64,000 bases of DNA from a virus: the IMG/VR virus record IMGVR_UViG_3300027743_000030, positions 1 to 64,000 of that record. One strand, 5' to 3'. Every line of letters starts with the position of its first letter. The first letter of the stretch is position 1. The notes below the pieces were generated by a model that saw nothing but the letters and a program-made list of their open reading frames with translations, made no database searches and was not told where the DNA came from. The translations under genes were made by a program, and so were the position numbers. Below, piece by piece: positions 30,324 to 37,720 of this stretch.

Positions 30324-30799
30324 AGCGCGTCAACTATATCGTTGGCGTAGCCGCCGATGGAGACGTGCTGGTGCCTGCCGACAGCGAAGCGCGCGGGCAG
30401 CTGGTCACGCTCGAACACGGCGAGAAAGTCTCGGTCGAGATCACGCGCCCGCGCCAATCGGAGCCGATCAAGTTCCGCGCGCACATCCATCTGACCTTGG
30501 AGCGCGTCGCTGCCGCGATGTCACGGACGGTTGGCGTGATCTGGAGCGTGCGCGCATTGCGCGGCTGGCTGTGCATCCGCACTGGCCGCGTGGATGTTCT
30601 GACATGGCCGCCAAAAAGCACGGTGATCCCGCATGCGATCGAGGACATGAACGCGTTGGAGCTGGAGGCATTCTGGAAGGACGCTTGCCAAGTGATCATT
30701 GCTGTCGTGTTGCCGCTGTTGGCAACGGACGAAGCTGACGACATCCGCACGCGTCTCATGTCATGGAGAGAACTCAATGGCGATCACCAGAGGTTTTAA
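30320..30799 (+). CDS. Hypothetical protein, possibly NinB/DUF1367-like
   Basis: This 159-residue protein starts MKRVNYIVGVAADGDVLVPA. The run VSVEITRPRQSEPIKFRAHI followed by a helix, and later HAIEDMNALELEAFWKDACQ, recalls phage Nin-region proteins (DUF1367/NinB type) that assist recombination. The match is weak and no catalytic residues can be named. It overlaps both neighbours. Confidence 0.55.
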   Translation: MKRVNYIVGVAADGDVLVPADSEARGQLVTLEHGEKVSVEITRPRQSEPIKFRAHIHLTLERVAAAMSRTVGVIWSVRALRGWLCIRTGRVDVLTWPPKSTVIPHAIEDMNALELEAFWKDACQVIIAVVLPLLATDEADDIRTRLMSWRELNGDHQRF

Positions 30800-31010
30800 T
30801 CGGGGGCCGATTCAGCAACGCGGCATGGCTCGCATGCCGAGCGCCAATCCACGCGCGATCGCCGCGCTCACTGCCTTTGCGCAAGCCAGCAAGACCGGCC
30901 CGATGAACTTCGACCAGCTCTACCGGCATTTGGTGGAGGGCGGGTTTCAGCCCAACGAAGCGCATCTGGCGGTGGAAAGTTTTGTGCGCAGCGCGAGGGG
31001 CAAGCGATGA
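30777..31010 (+). CDS. Small basic protein, unknown
   Basis: This 77-residue protein starts MAITRGFNRGPIQQRGMARM, with a helical C-terminal half (LYRHLVEGGFQPNEAHLAVE). It overlaps the previous gene by 23 bases. Function unknown. Confidence 0.6.
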   Translation: MAITRGFNRGPIQQRGMARMPSANPRAIAALTAFAQASKTGPMNFDQLYRHLVEGGFQPNEAHLAVESFVRSARGKR

Positions 31011-31213
31011 CGAGTTTCGATGATTTTATCCGCAGCATGAACCGGCTGGACGATGACGTGATCTGGCACATTGCCACGATGGCGGCGGCCGTTGCTGGTG
31101 AGCGCGCACAGCAGCGCGGCCATGACGACATCGAAAAGGTTTGCATTGAGTTCGTGGAAGCGATGGCCGACAAGGCGGGCACGCATGCCATGGTCTATAC
31201 ACTCGATGCCTGA
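31007..31213 (+). CDS. Small helical protein, unknown
   Basis: This 68-residue helical acidic protein starts MTSFDDFIRSMNRLDDDVIW. It is coupled to the previous gene by ATGA overlap. No family is recognised. Confidence 0.6.
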   Translation: MTSFDDFIRSMNRLDDDVIWHIATMAAAVAGERAQQRGHDDIEKVCIEFVEAMADKAGTHAMVYTLDA

Positions 31214-31300
31214 TCTCCCCCAGAGGGAGCGGCGGCGGTGTGGATTTACAGTTCCCCGATGAAGCGCCGCCGTCGTCACTCTTTAACCTGAAAGGACACC

Positions 31301-31801
31301 ATGACTATGACCAACGGACGCAAGCCGCCGATGCCGACACCGACCATGCCGCGAGCTAACACGCTGCCGCCAACCACGCACAACATTGATCCGGTGCAGG
31401 ACGAATACGCGGAGGAGGCGGGCCGCGCCGCTCAACGCTTCCACGACATGCGCACGGAGATCGGCCGCCTCACGCTTGAACTGGAGACGTGGCGCAGCCG
31501 GGCGGTCGTCGCCGAGGATGGATTGAAGCGCGCCGATCAGCGCGAGAAGGACTTGCACTTGAAACTGGAGAACGTGGCGGCCAAATTAACGCACGAGCGG
31601 GACGTGTATCGCGATCGGCTGACAACGCTCAAAGCCGAGTTTGCTACCGCCGGCAATATCATTCTCCATTGCATCAAGGTTTCGGAAGACATGATGACGC
31701 TGGGCGAGCGCGTGGAGGCGCACGATCATCTGGAAAAGCTGGCGCAGGAGCTGGACGAGCCGTTGCCCAAGGTGGTGACGGATGGGCCAAGGGAGAGCTA
31801 A
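31301..31801 (+). CDS. Coiled-coil phage protein
   Basis: This 166-residue protein has AAAGGA before the ATG. A Pro/Thr-rich N-terminal 30 residues precedes a long coiled coil (EIGRLTLELETWRSRAVVAE, then KDLHLKLENVAAKLTHERDV). Such proteins are common in Rhizobiales phages near late-early genes. Function unknown. Confidence 0.7.
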   Translation: MTMTNGRKPPMPTPTMPRANTLPPTTHNIDPVQDEYAEEAGRAAQRFHDMRTEIGRLTLELETWRSRAVVAEDGLKRADQREKDLHLKLENVAAKLTHERDVYRDRLTTLKAEFATAGNIILHCIKVSEDMMTLGERVEAHDHLEKLAQELDEPLPKVVTDGPRES

Positions 31802-31803
31802 CC

Positions 31804-32019
31804 ATGCCCGACAACATGTTCGGTCTAAAGGAACGGATCGCGTCGAGCGACCGGTTTACGGACAGTGAAAAACTGTTCCTGCAGGAGGCGGTGAATCTCA
31901 TTGCCAAGACCAATGGCGTAGTCGAGCCCGGCAACCCGACGTGGAAAACCATTCCCGCCGAAAGGGTGTTCGAGGCTGGTGCAAAGCGTTGCCCGACGTG
32001 TGGCGCGGCGGCGCTGTGA
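31804..32019 (+). CDS. Small protein with terminal CxxC
   Basis: This 71-residue protein starts MPDNMFGLKERIASSDRFTD and ends CPTCGAAAL, a likely half zinc site. The next gene begins at a GTG overlapping its stop. Function unknown. Confidence 0.65.
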   Translation: MPDNMFGLKERIASSDRFTDSEKLFLQEAVNLIAKTNGVVEPGNPTWKTIPAERVFEAGAKRCPTCGAAAL

Positions 32020-32300
32020 GAGCGAGCGATAAGAAGTTGTCCATGGCCTTGCGCAAAGCTGGCCTGGATGAAATGGCGACGCGTGCCGAGGCGGGCTACT
32101 ACAACGAATTTTTTGGGCCACTCGACACACCCGAGCTGCAGCTGGCCGACGATCTTGCCAAGATCGGCACACCGAAAGCGATGGCGGTGCGCCGACTGGT
32201 CATCGACGGCGAGTTTGATGCTGGCTCAGACGAGTCCGAAGAGTGGGCACAGTCGCCGGAAGGCAAAGCTGCGTTCGGCAGATTGATTTCAAAGCTGTAG
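32016..32300 (+). CDS. Conserved small phage protein
   Basis: This 94-residue protein has a GTG start in GTGAGAGCG. The pattern MALRKAGLDEMATRAEAGYY, PELQLADDLAKIGTPKAMAV and RRLVIDGEFDA is recurrent in Rhizobiales phages. Its role is unknown. It is the last gene of the plus-strand early block and overlaps the convergent membrane gene. Confidence 0.75.
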   Translation: MRASDKKLSMALRKAGLDEMATRAEAGYYNEFFGPLDTPELQLADDLAKIGTPKAMAVRRLVIDGEFDAGSDESEEWAQSPEGKAAFGRLISKL

Positions 32301-32558
32301 CAACCACCAGATCAGCGCGCCGATGACCAGCCAGAGCGGCATCGCCAGCGACGCGCCGATGATCAGCCCGCGAAAGAACAAGCAGCACGGGCAGTCGGTG
32401 AAAACATATTGTGTAACACGGCTGCTCCAATGATCTTTCGACTGGCACCAGCTCGGCGTGAACGTCTTCGAGCCCCAGGCAAGGAAGTTGGACAGCCAGT
32501 TGTCAGCCCACTCAACCGGGCTGTCGGGGTGCGGATCATCTTCGGGACGAAATTTCAA
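32289..32558 (-). CDS. Membrane protein with CPCC motif
   Basis: This 89-residue protein has an aromatic soluble N-terminal part (ADNWLSNFLAWGSKTFTPSW), then CPCC, then a hydrophobic C-terminal segment (GLIIGASLAMPLWLVIGALI). It is probably an inner-membrane protein. It is convergent with the previous gene and starts back-to-back with the plus gene at 32559. Function unknown. Confidence 0.7.
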   Translation of the reverse strand: MKFRPEDDPHPDSPVEWADNWLSNFLAWGSKTFTPSWCQSKDHWSSRVTQYVFTDCPCCLFFRGLIIGASLAMPLWLVIGALIWWLLQL

Positions 32559-32756
32559 ATGAACACACCGAAACTCTCATTCCGCGCAGGTTTTTGGGAC
32601 GACGTAGCTTGGGGCGCACCAGATAGTCCGGTGCGCCCCCTCTGTGCGAAGTGTCACGGCCCGTTGCCAGAAGTGCCGTTGATGCTATCTCGCGACGACG
32701 GCTCCATGATCCAACTGTGCAACAAGTGCACAGAGGCGTGGCTCGTTATGGTTTAG
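32559..32756 (+). CDS. Small zinc-ribbon protein
   Basis: This 65-residue protein starts MNTPKLSFRAGFWDDVAWGA and carries CAKC and CNKC pairs 31 residues apart, a clear zinc ribbon. It stands alone on the plus strand between minus-strand genes, and its stop overlaps the stop of the proline-rich late gene. Function unknown. Confidence 0.65.
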   Translation: MNTPKLSFRAGFWDDVAWGAPDSPVRPLCAKCHGPLPEVPLMLSRDDGSMIQLCNKCTEAWLVMV

Positions 32757-33466
32757 CCGCGCCGGCCCTTCGGCTGCGCGCCGCCAGCTTCGCCGGGCTC
32801 GGCCGGCAGCGTGTTGTCCGGCCTCAAGCCGGGCACCTGCGGCGTGACCGGAACCCACGCCCAACCATGGTTAGGGACGAAGGCAATCAGCCACGCGCCG
32901 GCCTCACCACTGTCCGGCGCGCCCGGCAAGGTATTATCGGGACGCCCACCCTGACCTCCCGGCAAACCCTGATCGGGCCTCGGCTGATCTCCCGGCAGGC
33001 CCTGATCCGGGTACGGCGGTAGGTGGATCGGATGCGACGGCCGACCGGGTTCGCCTGCGATTGGATGCGCCGGATAGACCGGCACATAGATCGGATGCGT
33101 CGGCTCGCCTGGAGCCCCCGGCGCGATCGGATGCACCGGATAGACCGGGATATAGATCGGATGCGTCGGCACGCCCGGCGGCTTCGGTAGACCCTGATCG
33201 GGACGCTCGCCGCCAGAGGGCGGTATCCATGGATGCTCCGGTGCGCCGTCTCCTGGCAGGTAGATCGGATGCGTCGGCGAGCCGGGCACGCCGCCCGGCG
33301 CGATCGGATGGGTCGGGAAGCCCGGACCCTGCGACGGATAAAGTGGGGGCTGTGGAAGCGTGTTGTCGGGACGGCCGCCGCCTGCGCCGATGCCGCCGCC
33401 CCAACCGGGATCGACGGGGCCGCCGCCGCCGACAGGAATGATCATTGCTAGAGTCGGGTTCGTCAT
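32753..33466 (-). CDS. Proline/glycine repeat protein
   Basis: This 237-residue protein is built of short repeats: PTHPIYIP or SHPIHLP units (about seven), PDNTLP units (three) and PDQGLP units (three), with Gly/Pro-rich links. No signal peptide or catalytic motif is seen. Repeat proteins of this type occur in Rhizobiales prophages near lysis or tail genes. The composition suggests an extended, perhaps virion- or envelope-associated protein, but the function is unknown. Confidence 0.75.
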   Translation of the reverse strand: MTNPTLAMIIPVGGGGPVDPGWGGGIGAGGGRPDNTLPQPPLYPSQGPGFPTHPIAPGGVPGSPTHPIYLPGDGAPEHPWIPPSGGERPDQGLPKPPGVPTHPIYIPVYPVHPIAPGAPGEPTHPIYVPVYPAHPIAGEPGRPSHPIHLPPYPDQGLPGDQPRPDQGLPGGQGGRPDNTLPGAPDSGEAGAWLIAFVPNHGWAWVPVTPQVPGLRPDNTLPAEPGEAGGAQPKGRRG

Positions 33467-33483
33467 TTCAGTCCTCCTGTTGC

Positions 33484-33786
33484 TCAGTTTATGCGACGGC
33501 CTAACGTCTCGGGGATCATGATACTCGGCGTCGGTGCCAGCTCAGCACCGATGGCCGGACCCTGGTGATGACCGATGACGCGCACCGCCGGAAGACCGAA
33601 CAACAGCGCGACGATCAAGTAAAGCGCGATCAATGCCACCACCAACAGGTAAAGCCGCTGGACATTCCAGTCGATCGGCCATTGCATCCACTTTGCAAAC
33701 ATGACGATCACCGCGCCAACGAGCACGAGGATGGCCACGATGATCGCAACGTTGATGATGCCGAGAACAAAACCGCTGAGAGACAT
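33484..33786 (-). CDS. Two-helix membrane protein, candidate holin
   Basis: This 100-residue protein has a strong GGAGGTAAAG ribosome site. There are two transmembrane helices (FVLGIINVAIIVAILVLVGA and LYLLVVALIALYLIVALLFG) separated by a short Lys/Trp loop, then a soluble tail. Size, topology and position near the endolysin fit a class II holin, which would make the lesion that releases the lysin. Holins share little sequence, so this is inference. Confidence 0.6.
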   Translation of the reverse strand: MSLSGFVLGIINVAIIVAILVLVGAVIVMFAKWMQWPIDWNVQRLYLLVVALIALYLIVALLFGLPAVRVIGHHQGPAIGAELAPTPSIMIPETLGRRIN

Positions 33787-33860
33787 GGGCTTTACCTCCA
33801 CAGGAACTATAAAGTCTGCCGCCGAGTTATCTCGACACTGCCAACCATGAGGAAACGACC

Positions 33861-34085
33861 ATGGCCGAACCACGCAAGGACGAGCAAGACGAGCAGAACA
33901 AGAACCCACCACCCGGCTCGCAGCCGAACTATCCGCAGCCTGGACAGGGCGGCTTCCAGCCCGGCCAGAACAACCCGCAGAACCAGCCCGACCAAGACCA
34001 GCGCCAGGGCGGTAAAGAACAGCGCCAAGGCGGCAAAGAACAGCACCAGGGCGGTCAGAACCAAAGCGACAAGCGCGACCGCTAA
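33861..34085 (+). CDS. Gln/Gly/Pro-rich hydrophilic protein
   Basis: This 74-residue protein has GAGGA before the ATG and no hydrophobic core. It starts MAEPRKDEQDEQNKNPPPGS and ends with three near-copies of RQGGKEQ. It is encoded on the plus strand between the holin-like and spanin-like minus genes. The antisense reading gives a leucine-rich hydrophobic ORF that looks like a membrane protein but lacks a good start. The ribosome site favours the plus strand. Confidence 0.55.
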   Translation: MAEPRKDEQDEQNKNPPPGSQPNYPQPGQGGFQPGQNNPQNQPDQDQRQGGKEQRQGGKEQHQGGQNQSDKRDR

Positions 34086-34435
34086 CCACGAGGCGTCGGG
34101 AGCGGCACGTCACACAACGGCGGCTCCCATCGCAACGCCATTGCCCGCGATCGGATATAGGCACTGATCGCCTGTTGCGTCCCGAGCTGCGCACGCTTCG
34201 GCTGGTCAATGGGATCAGTCACAAACAGCACGAACAGCTTGGCGGTATGCTCCACGAACGCCTCATCATAGGCTCGCAACGACAGCGCACGGACGCGCTC
34301 GCGCGTCTCAGGATCAACGCAGGCCGCCGCCGGCTGTGAACTCGACTGCCTCGCGACCAAAACTGCCACCGTGCCGATCAGCACCAGTATCGCCATAAAC
34401 ACAACGACGAAGGTGCCGAAGGCGAAGCGCGTCAT
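34082..34435 (-). CDS. Single-pass membrane protein in lysis cassette
   Basis: This 117-residue protein has an N-terminal transmembrane helix (FVVVFMAILVLIGTVAVLVA) and a periplasmic-type helical domain with two cysteines (AACVDPE and PLCDVP). It overlaps the endolysin gene by four bases. Position and topology suggest a spanin-like or lysis-timing role, but it lacks the long coiled coil of Rz, so the function is uncertain. Confidence 0.6.
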   Translation of the reverse strand: MTRFAFGTFVVVFMAILVLIGTVAVLVARQSSSQPAAACVDPETRERVRALSLRAYDEAFVEHTAKLFVLFVTDPIDQPKRAQLGTQQAISAYIRSRAMALRWEPPLCDVPLPTPRG

Positions 34436-36009
34436 GCCGATGGAGCCATCGCCACGATCATCTCAACGGTCTGCAGCAACGTCACTGCGTCCCGCGATAA
34501 CGTGACCGCCTTTTCGTTGATCGGCCCCCAATGCTTGCGGCGCATGCGCAGGCCGACTGCCGTCGTCATCACCGCAAAAGCGGGCGAGTATTTCGCCAGC
34601 CACTGATAAGCCGCGCCATTGCCGCTGCCGTACACGTCGAGATTGCCGGTGGTCGGATTGATGGTGAGGGCGAACGTCGGCAGGAAGCCGTTGGGGTTGT
34701 CCCAATAGACCGCCATCAGCTCGCTCAGCGACTCGTCGGCGCTCTCCATGTTCCAGCTGGTCTGGAACAGGCCGGCTTCGCATGTGTCGGATTCGATATT
34801 GCTGGCCGACATGTCGCGGCCTTCGCAATACTTACCTGACGACTCGCGCATGCCTAAGCCGATCATCAGCGTGAACAGCCCGCGCAACGCCTCGACACCA
34901 GCCCGATCCACTTCGATGCCGAGCTTGTCTAGGTCGGTTTCGTACCAAGCCAGCGCGTCGGTTTCTTCGGAACCGGGGATAACGTCGGCGGCCATGGCCT
35001 CGGCCCACGACTTGCCCTGCCCCAGCTCGATCAGCGCGAGCGCGTAGCACAGCGCCATGCCGGGGATGTAGCCGGGCGGGGCGCGGCCGCGATCCGGCCA
35101 GGAATAGAACATCAGCGGCGATGCCTTCGCCAGCAACGTGACGGCGGTGGCGATGCCGTCCGGCAGGCGCACGCTGCCGGTCATCATGCGAGCAGCGAGA
35201 TCATCCAGCGAAGCCCACGTTGCCGGCCCGACAACGCCGTCAGCGGCGAGCCCATCCGCGCGTTGGAACGCCTCGACTTGCGTTGCCGTCACTGATCCGA
35301 ACGCACCGTCAGCGGGGATGCCAAGCACGGCTTGCACCACGGCCACGTCAGGACCGCTGTCGCCCTTGCCGAGCACACGTCGATCGGTCGTTGGCGGCAC
35401 CGGCTCGATCGTTTCCGGCGGCCGTGGAAATGGGAGGCTAGGATCAGGCGGTGTCGTCGCCTCTTCGTCCGCGATCGCAGCGGCGATGGCATCACAGATC
35501 ACGTCGAAGTTTTCCCGGTACAGCGCGGCGTCGGCTTCGGAGTTCACGAAGCAGATTTCCAGTAGCACCGCAGGTTTTTCAGTCTGATTCAGGAATGCCA
35601 GATTGCTCGAATACTTTGGTCCGCGGTTGATGAAGTCGCCGGCATCGCTGATGGCATTGACGAGCTGCACCGCAGCTGCCTGCCCGGTGTCGGACTTGTA
35701 GAACACCTCGCAGCCGACCGGATTGCTGGTCTGATTGCTGCCGTTGAACGTGGCACTATTGAAATGCACGCTCACGTCCAGATCGCGATCCTGGCTGTTG
35801 TGGAATGAGATTATGCGATCCAGATTTTCGCTCTGGTCGTTGCTCACGTCATCATGGAACGTCACCACGTTGACGCCGAGCTGGCGCATGATGGTGGCGC
35901 TGGCGTTCACCACGCGCCGCGCTTCGTTGACCTCATCGAGTCCCCACGGCGACGGCCCTTCCGCGCCTCTGATGTAGAGGCCGTGGCCGGACGACATAAC
36001 GATACGCAT
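34432..36009 (-). CDS. Endolysin: amidase, peptidoglycan-binding and lysozyme-like domains
   Basis: This is a 525-residue modular protein. Residues 1-180 form an N-acetylmuramoyl-L-alanine amidase (Amidase_3 type: MSSGHG start, DVSVHFNSATFNGSN, VLLEICFVNS). Residues of about 210-275 form a PG_binding_1 domain (LGKGDSGPDVAVVQAVLGIP, then DGVVGPATW). The remainder resembles a goose-type lysozyme or transglycosylase (GLGMRESSGKYCEGRD with a glutamate, then EAGLFQTSWN). Two different cutting activities in one protein would be efficient for host lysis. No signal peptide is seen, so it needs a holin. Confidence 0.85.
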   Translation of the reverse strand: MRIVMSSGHGLYIRGAEGPSPWGLDEVNEARRVVNASATIMRQLGVNVVTFHDDVSNDQSENLDRIISFHNSQDRDLDVSVHFNSATFNGSNQTSNPVGCEVFYKSDTGQAAAVQLVNAISDAGDFINRGPKYSSNLAFLNQTEKPAVLLEICFVNSEADAALYRENFDVICDAIAAAIADEEATTPPDPSLPFPRPPETIEPVPPTTDRRVLGKGDSGPDVAVVQAVLGIPADGAFGSVTATQVEAFQRADGLAADGVVGPATWASLDDLAARMMTGSVRLPDGIATAVTLLAKASPLMFYSWPDRGRAPPGYIPGMALCYALALIELGQGKSWAEAMAADVIPGSEETDALAWYETDLDKLGIEVDRAGVEALRGLFTLMIGLGMRESSGKYCEGRDMSASNIESDTCEAGLFQTSWNMESADESLSELMAVYWDNPNGFLPTFALTINPTTGNLDVYGSGNGAAYQWLAKYSPAFAVMTTAVGLRMRRKHWGPINEKAVTLSRDAVTLLQTVEMIVAMAPSA

Positions 36010-36010
36010 A

Positions 36011-36544
36011 TCAGCCCTCGATCAGCGCCCGCTTGGCGGCCCTTGGGCGCTTGGTGATCCTGGCCGCCATCTCTTGCATGTCGTCTCTGGTGTAGAGCGC
36101 CATTTCGCGCCAGACGCTTTGCACGTCTTGCCCATCGAACAAGCCGCCAGCATCAAGCACGATGGTGACGGGATCGTCCCAGCGATACACGGTGCCGTCA
36201 GGATATTTCCACGCCGCCATCATCTTGTCCTTGTCTACCGGGTCGGCGATGGCGTTGATGATTGCATCGGCGTCAGCTTCGGTCTTGCCGTGATCGGCAA
36301 GCCACGACAAAAATTGCCGATGGCTCACTGCCACTAGCGCCGCTTGCGTCGGATCGGGCGGTGCTGGCGCGACGAATCCGCCTTCCTCGGTCCAGGTGTA
36401 ATACGGCTGCACCTCCGGCCCGCACTCGATCCAAGTGCCCGGCACGGTTGCGCCGAACACCTGATCCGGCGTCACGTCCATGCCGGCCGGTGGCGTGAAC
36501 ACTTCGGCCACCACGCCGTCGACCACCCGCGCATAATGAGCCAT
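36011..36544 (-). CDS. Tail-fibre-associated protein, chaperone-like
   Basis: This 177-residue protein starts MAHYARVVDGVVAEVFTPPA, a form common in tail fibre assembly proteins and short fibre-end proteins. YYTWTEEGGFVAPAPPDPTQ follows, then a helical domain and KYPDGTVYRWDDPVTIVLDA. It lies directly after the fibre genes in the transcription direction, as fibre chaperones usually do. Confidence 0.65.
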   Translation of the reverse strand: MAHYARVVDGVVAEVFTPPAGMDVTPDQVFGATVPGTWIECGPEVQPYYTWTEEGGFVAPAPPDPTQAALVAVSHRQFLSWLADHGKTEADADAIINAIADPVDKDKMMAAWKYPDGTVYRWDDPVTIVLDAGGLFDGQDVQSVWREMALYTRDDMQEMAARITKRPRAAKRALIEG

Positions 36545-36556
36545 GCCGCCCTCGCT

Positions 36557-37720
36557 TTAGTCCTGCCGGACATGCGTGATCTTCACGCGCCCATTGGCCC
36601 CGGCAAGCTGGTAGCCGTAGTAGTAATTGTCGCTTTGATTGCCCGATCCACCACCGCCCGGTGGCAAGCCGGCATTGCCTTGCATGGCGTACAAGCGCCC
36701 GCGTGCGGTGCCGCCGCCGGGCGAGCCGCCCAAGCCCCAAAACACTTGATGCGGGAAGCCACCCGAGCCGTCGATCATTTCCATCCCACCAGTGCCGCCC
36801 TGACCCGGCGTCGATCCCACTTCGCCGTCGAGGTTGCCGCCGCCGCCGCCAACGCATGACATGAGCACCGGGCCACTCTGAATCGAAATGCTGGTGGTGC
36901 CGCCGGGAAAACCGCGATTGCCGCCGGCCTGATTGCCTTGCCCGCCAACGCCCACGATCAAGTTTAGAATCTGTCCGGTGACCACCCGCAGGTAGAGCAA
37001 GCCGTATTGTCCACCGCCACCGCCGCCGCCGCCGCCGCTACCAGTGCCAGCCGCACCGCCGCCGCCCGCGCCCCATGCCTCGATGCCGATATTGGTCACC
37101 CCGGTTGGCACCGGCCAGCTGGTCGAGGCGTTGAAAATCAGCACGGTGAGATCGAACGCATCACCGCCGAATTGCGAGGGTACTGGACCCACGACGTAGA
37201 ACGATCCGCCGTAGAAAATCGCCTCGAATGGCTTCAGCGCATATAGGTCTTGCGGCGCGAGATTCAGCCCGTCGTTGCGCACCACTGGCACCGGGCCATG
37301 GCCGTCGAGATTAACCGTCACCGGGCCGGTGTTGGTTTTCTCCGGCAGAATGCTCAACGTCATGAAGTTGTTGTAAGCGGTAGACGGTGGATCGAGCGTG
37401 GCGGTGAAGTTGTTGGGGCCGCCGACGAACACGGTGCCGCGTGGCAATCCGCGCTGGATCAGGTAGCGCGCGGCGAGTTCGAGGTTTGTCAATCGATTGG
37501 GATTGTACGGCAGCATGGCGCGGTCAATGAGCGCCTCTTGCTCGCTGATCAATGAGTTGACCACTTCCGGCCGCAAGCGCACGTCGCAGCCGTTGCCGTA
37601 GTACAGCGCAGCGGTGCCGACCGGCGCGGTGACAGGCGGGTAGGCGTGCGTCGGATTCAGCTGGTCGTTAGCATTCGGTGCCAGACCGCCATCAGCTGCA
37701 GCGGGGAAGATACCGCTCAT
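36557..37720 (-). CDS. Tail fibre with glycine-rich tip
   Basis: This 387-residue protein has an N-terminal about 100 residues (MSGIFPAAADGGLAPNANDQ, RPEVVNSLISEQEALIDRAM) that share a layout with the start of the larger fibre gene upstream. The second half is a polyglycine adhesin (IEAWGAGGGGAAGTGSGGGG, then GGQGNQAGGNRGFPGG, ending NGRVKITHV). Such tips, as in S16 gp38, form glycine-helix bundles with variable loops that contact the receptor. It is likely a distal receptor-binding protein. Confidence 0.8.
   Translation of the reverse strand: MSGIFPAAADGGLAPNANDQLNPTHAYPPVTAPVGTAALYYGNGCDVRLRPEVVNSLISEQEALIDRAMLPYNPNRLTNLELAARYLIQRGLPRGTVFVGGPNNFTATLDPPSTAYNNFMTLSILPEKTNTGPVTVNLDGHGPVPVVRNDGLNLAPQDLYALKPFEAIFYGGSFYVVGPVPSQFGGDAFDLTVLIFNASTSWPVPTGVTNIGIEAWGAGGGGAAGTGSGGGGGGGGGQYGLLYLRVVTGQILNLIVGVGGQGNQAGGNRGFPGGTTSISIQSGPVLMSCVGGGGGNLDGEVGSTPGQGGTGGMEMIDGSGGFPHQVFWGLGGSPGGGTARGRLYAMQGNAGLPPGGGGSGNQSDNYYYGYQLAGANGRVKITHVRQD

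Noticed and set aside
33807-34064. Minus-strand 85-residue leucine-rich ORF that looks like a multi-helix holin
   Set aside because: It is the reverse complement of the Gln/Gly-rich plus-strand gene, whose CAG/AAG codons read as Leu on the other strand, and it lacks a good ribosome site. The holin-like gene at 33484-33786 is a better candidate.
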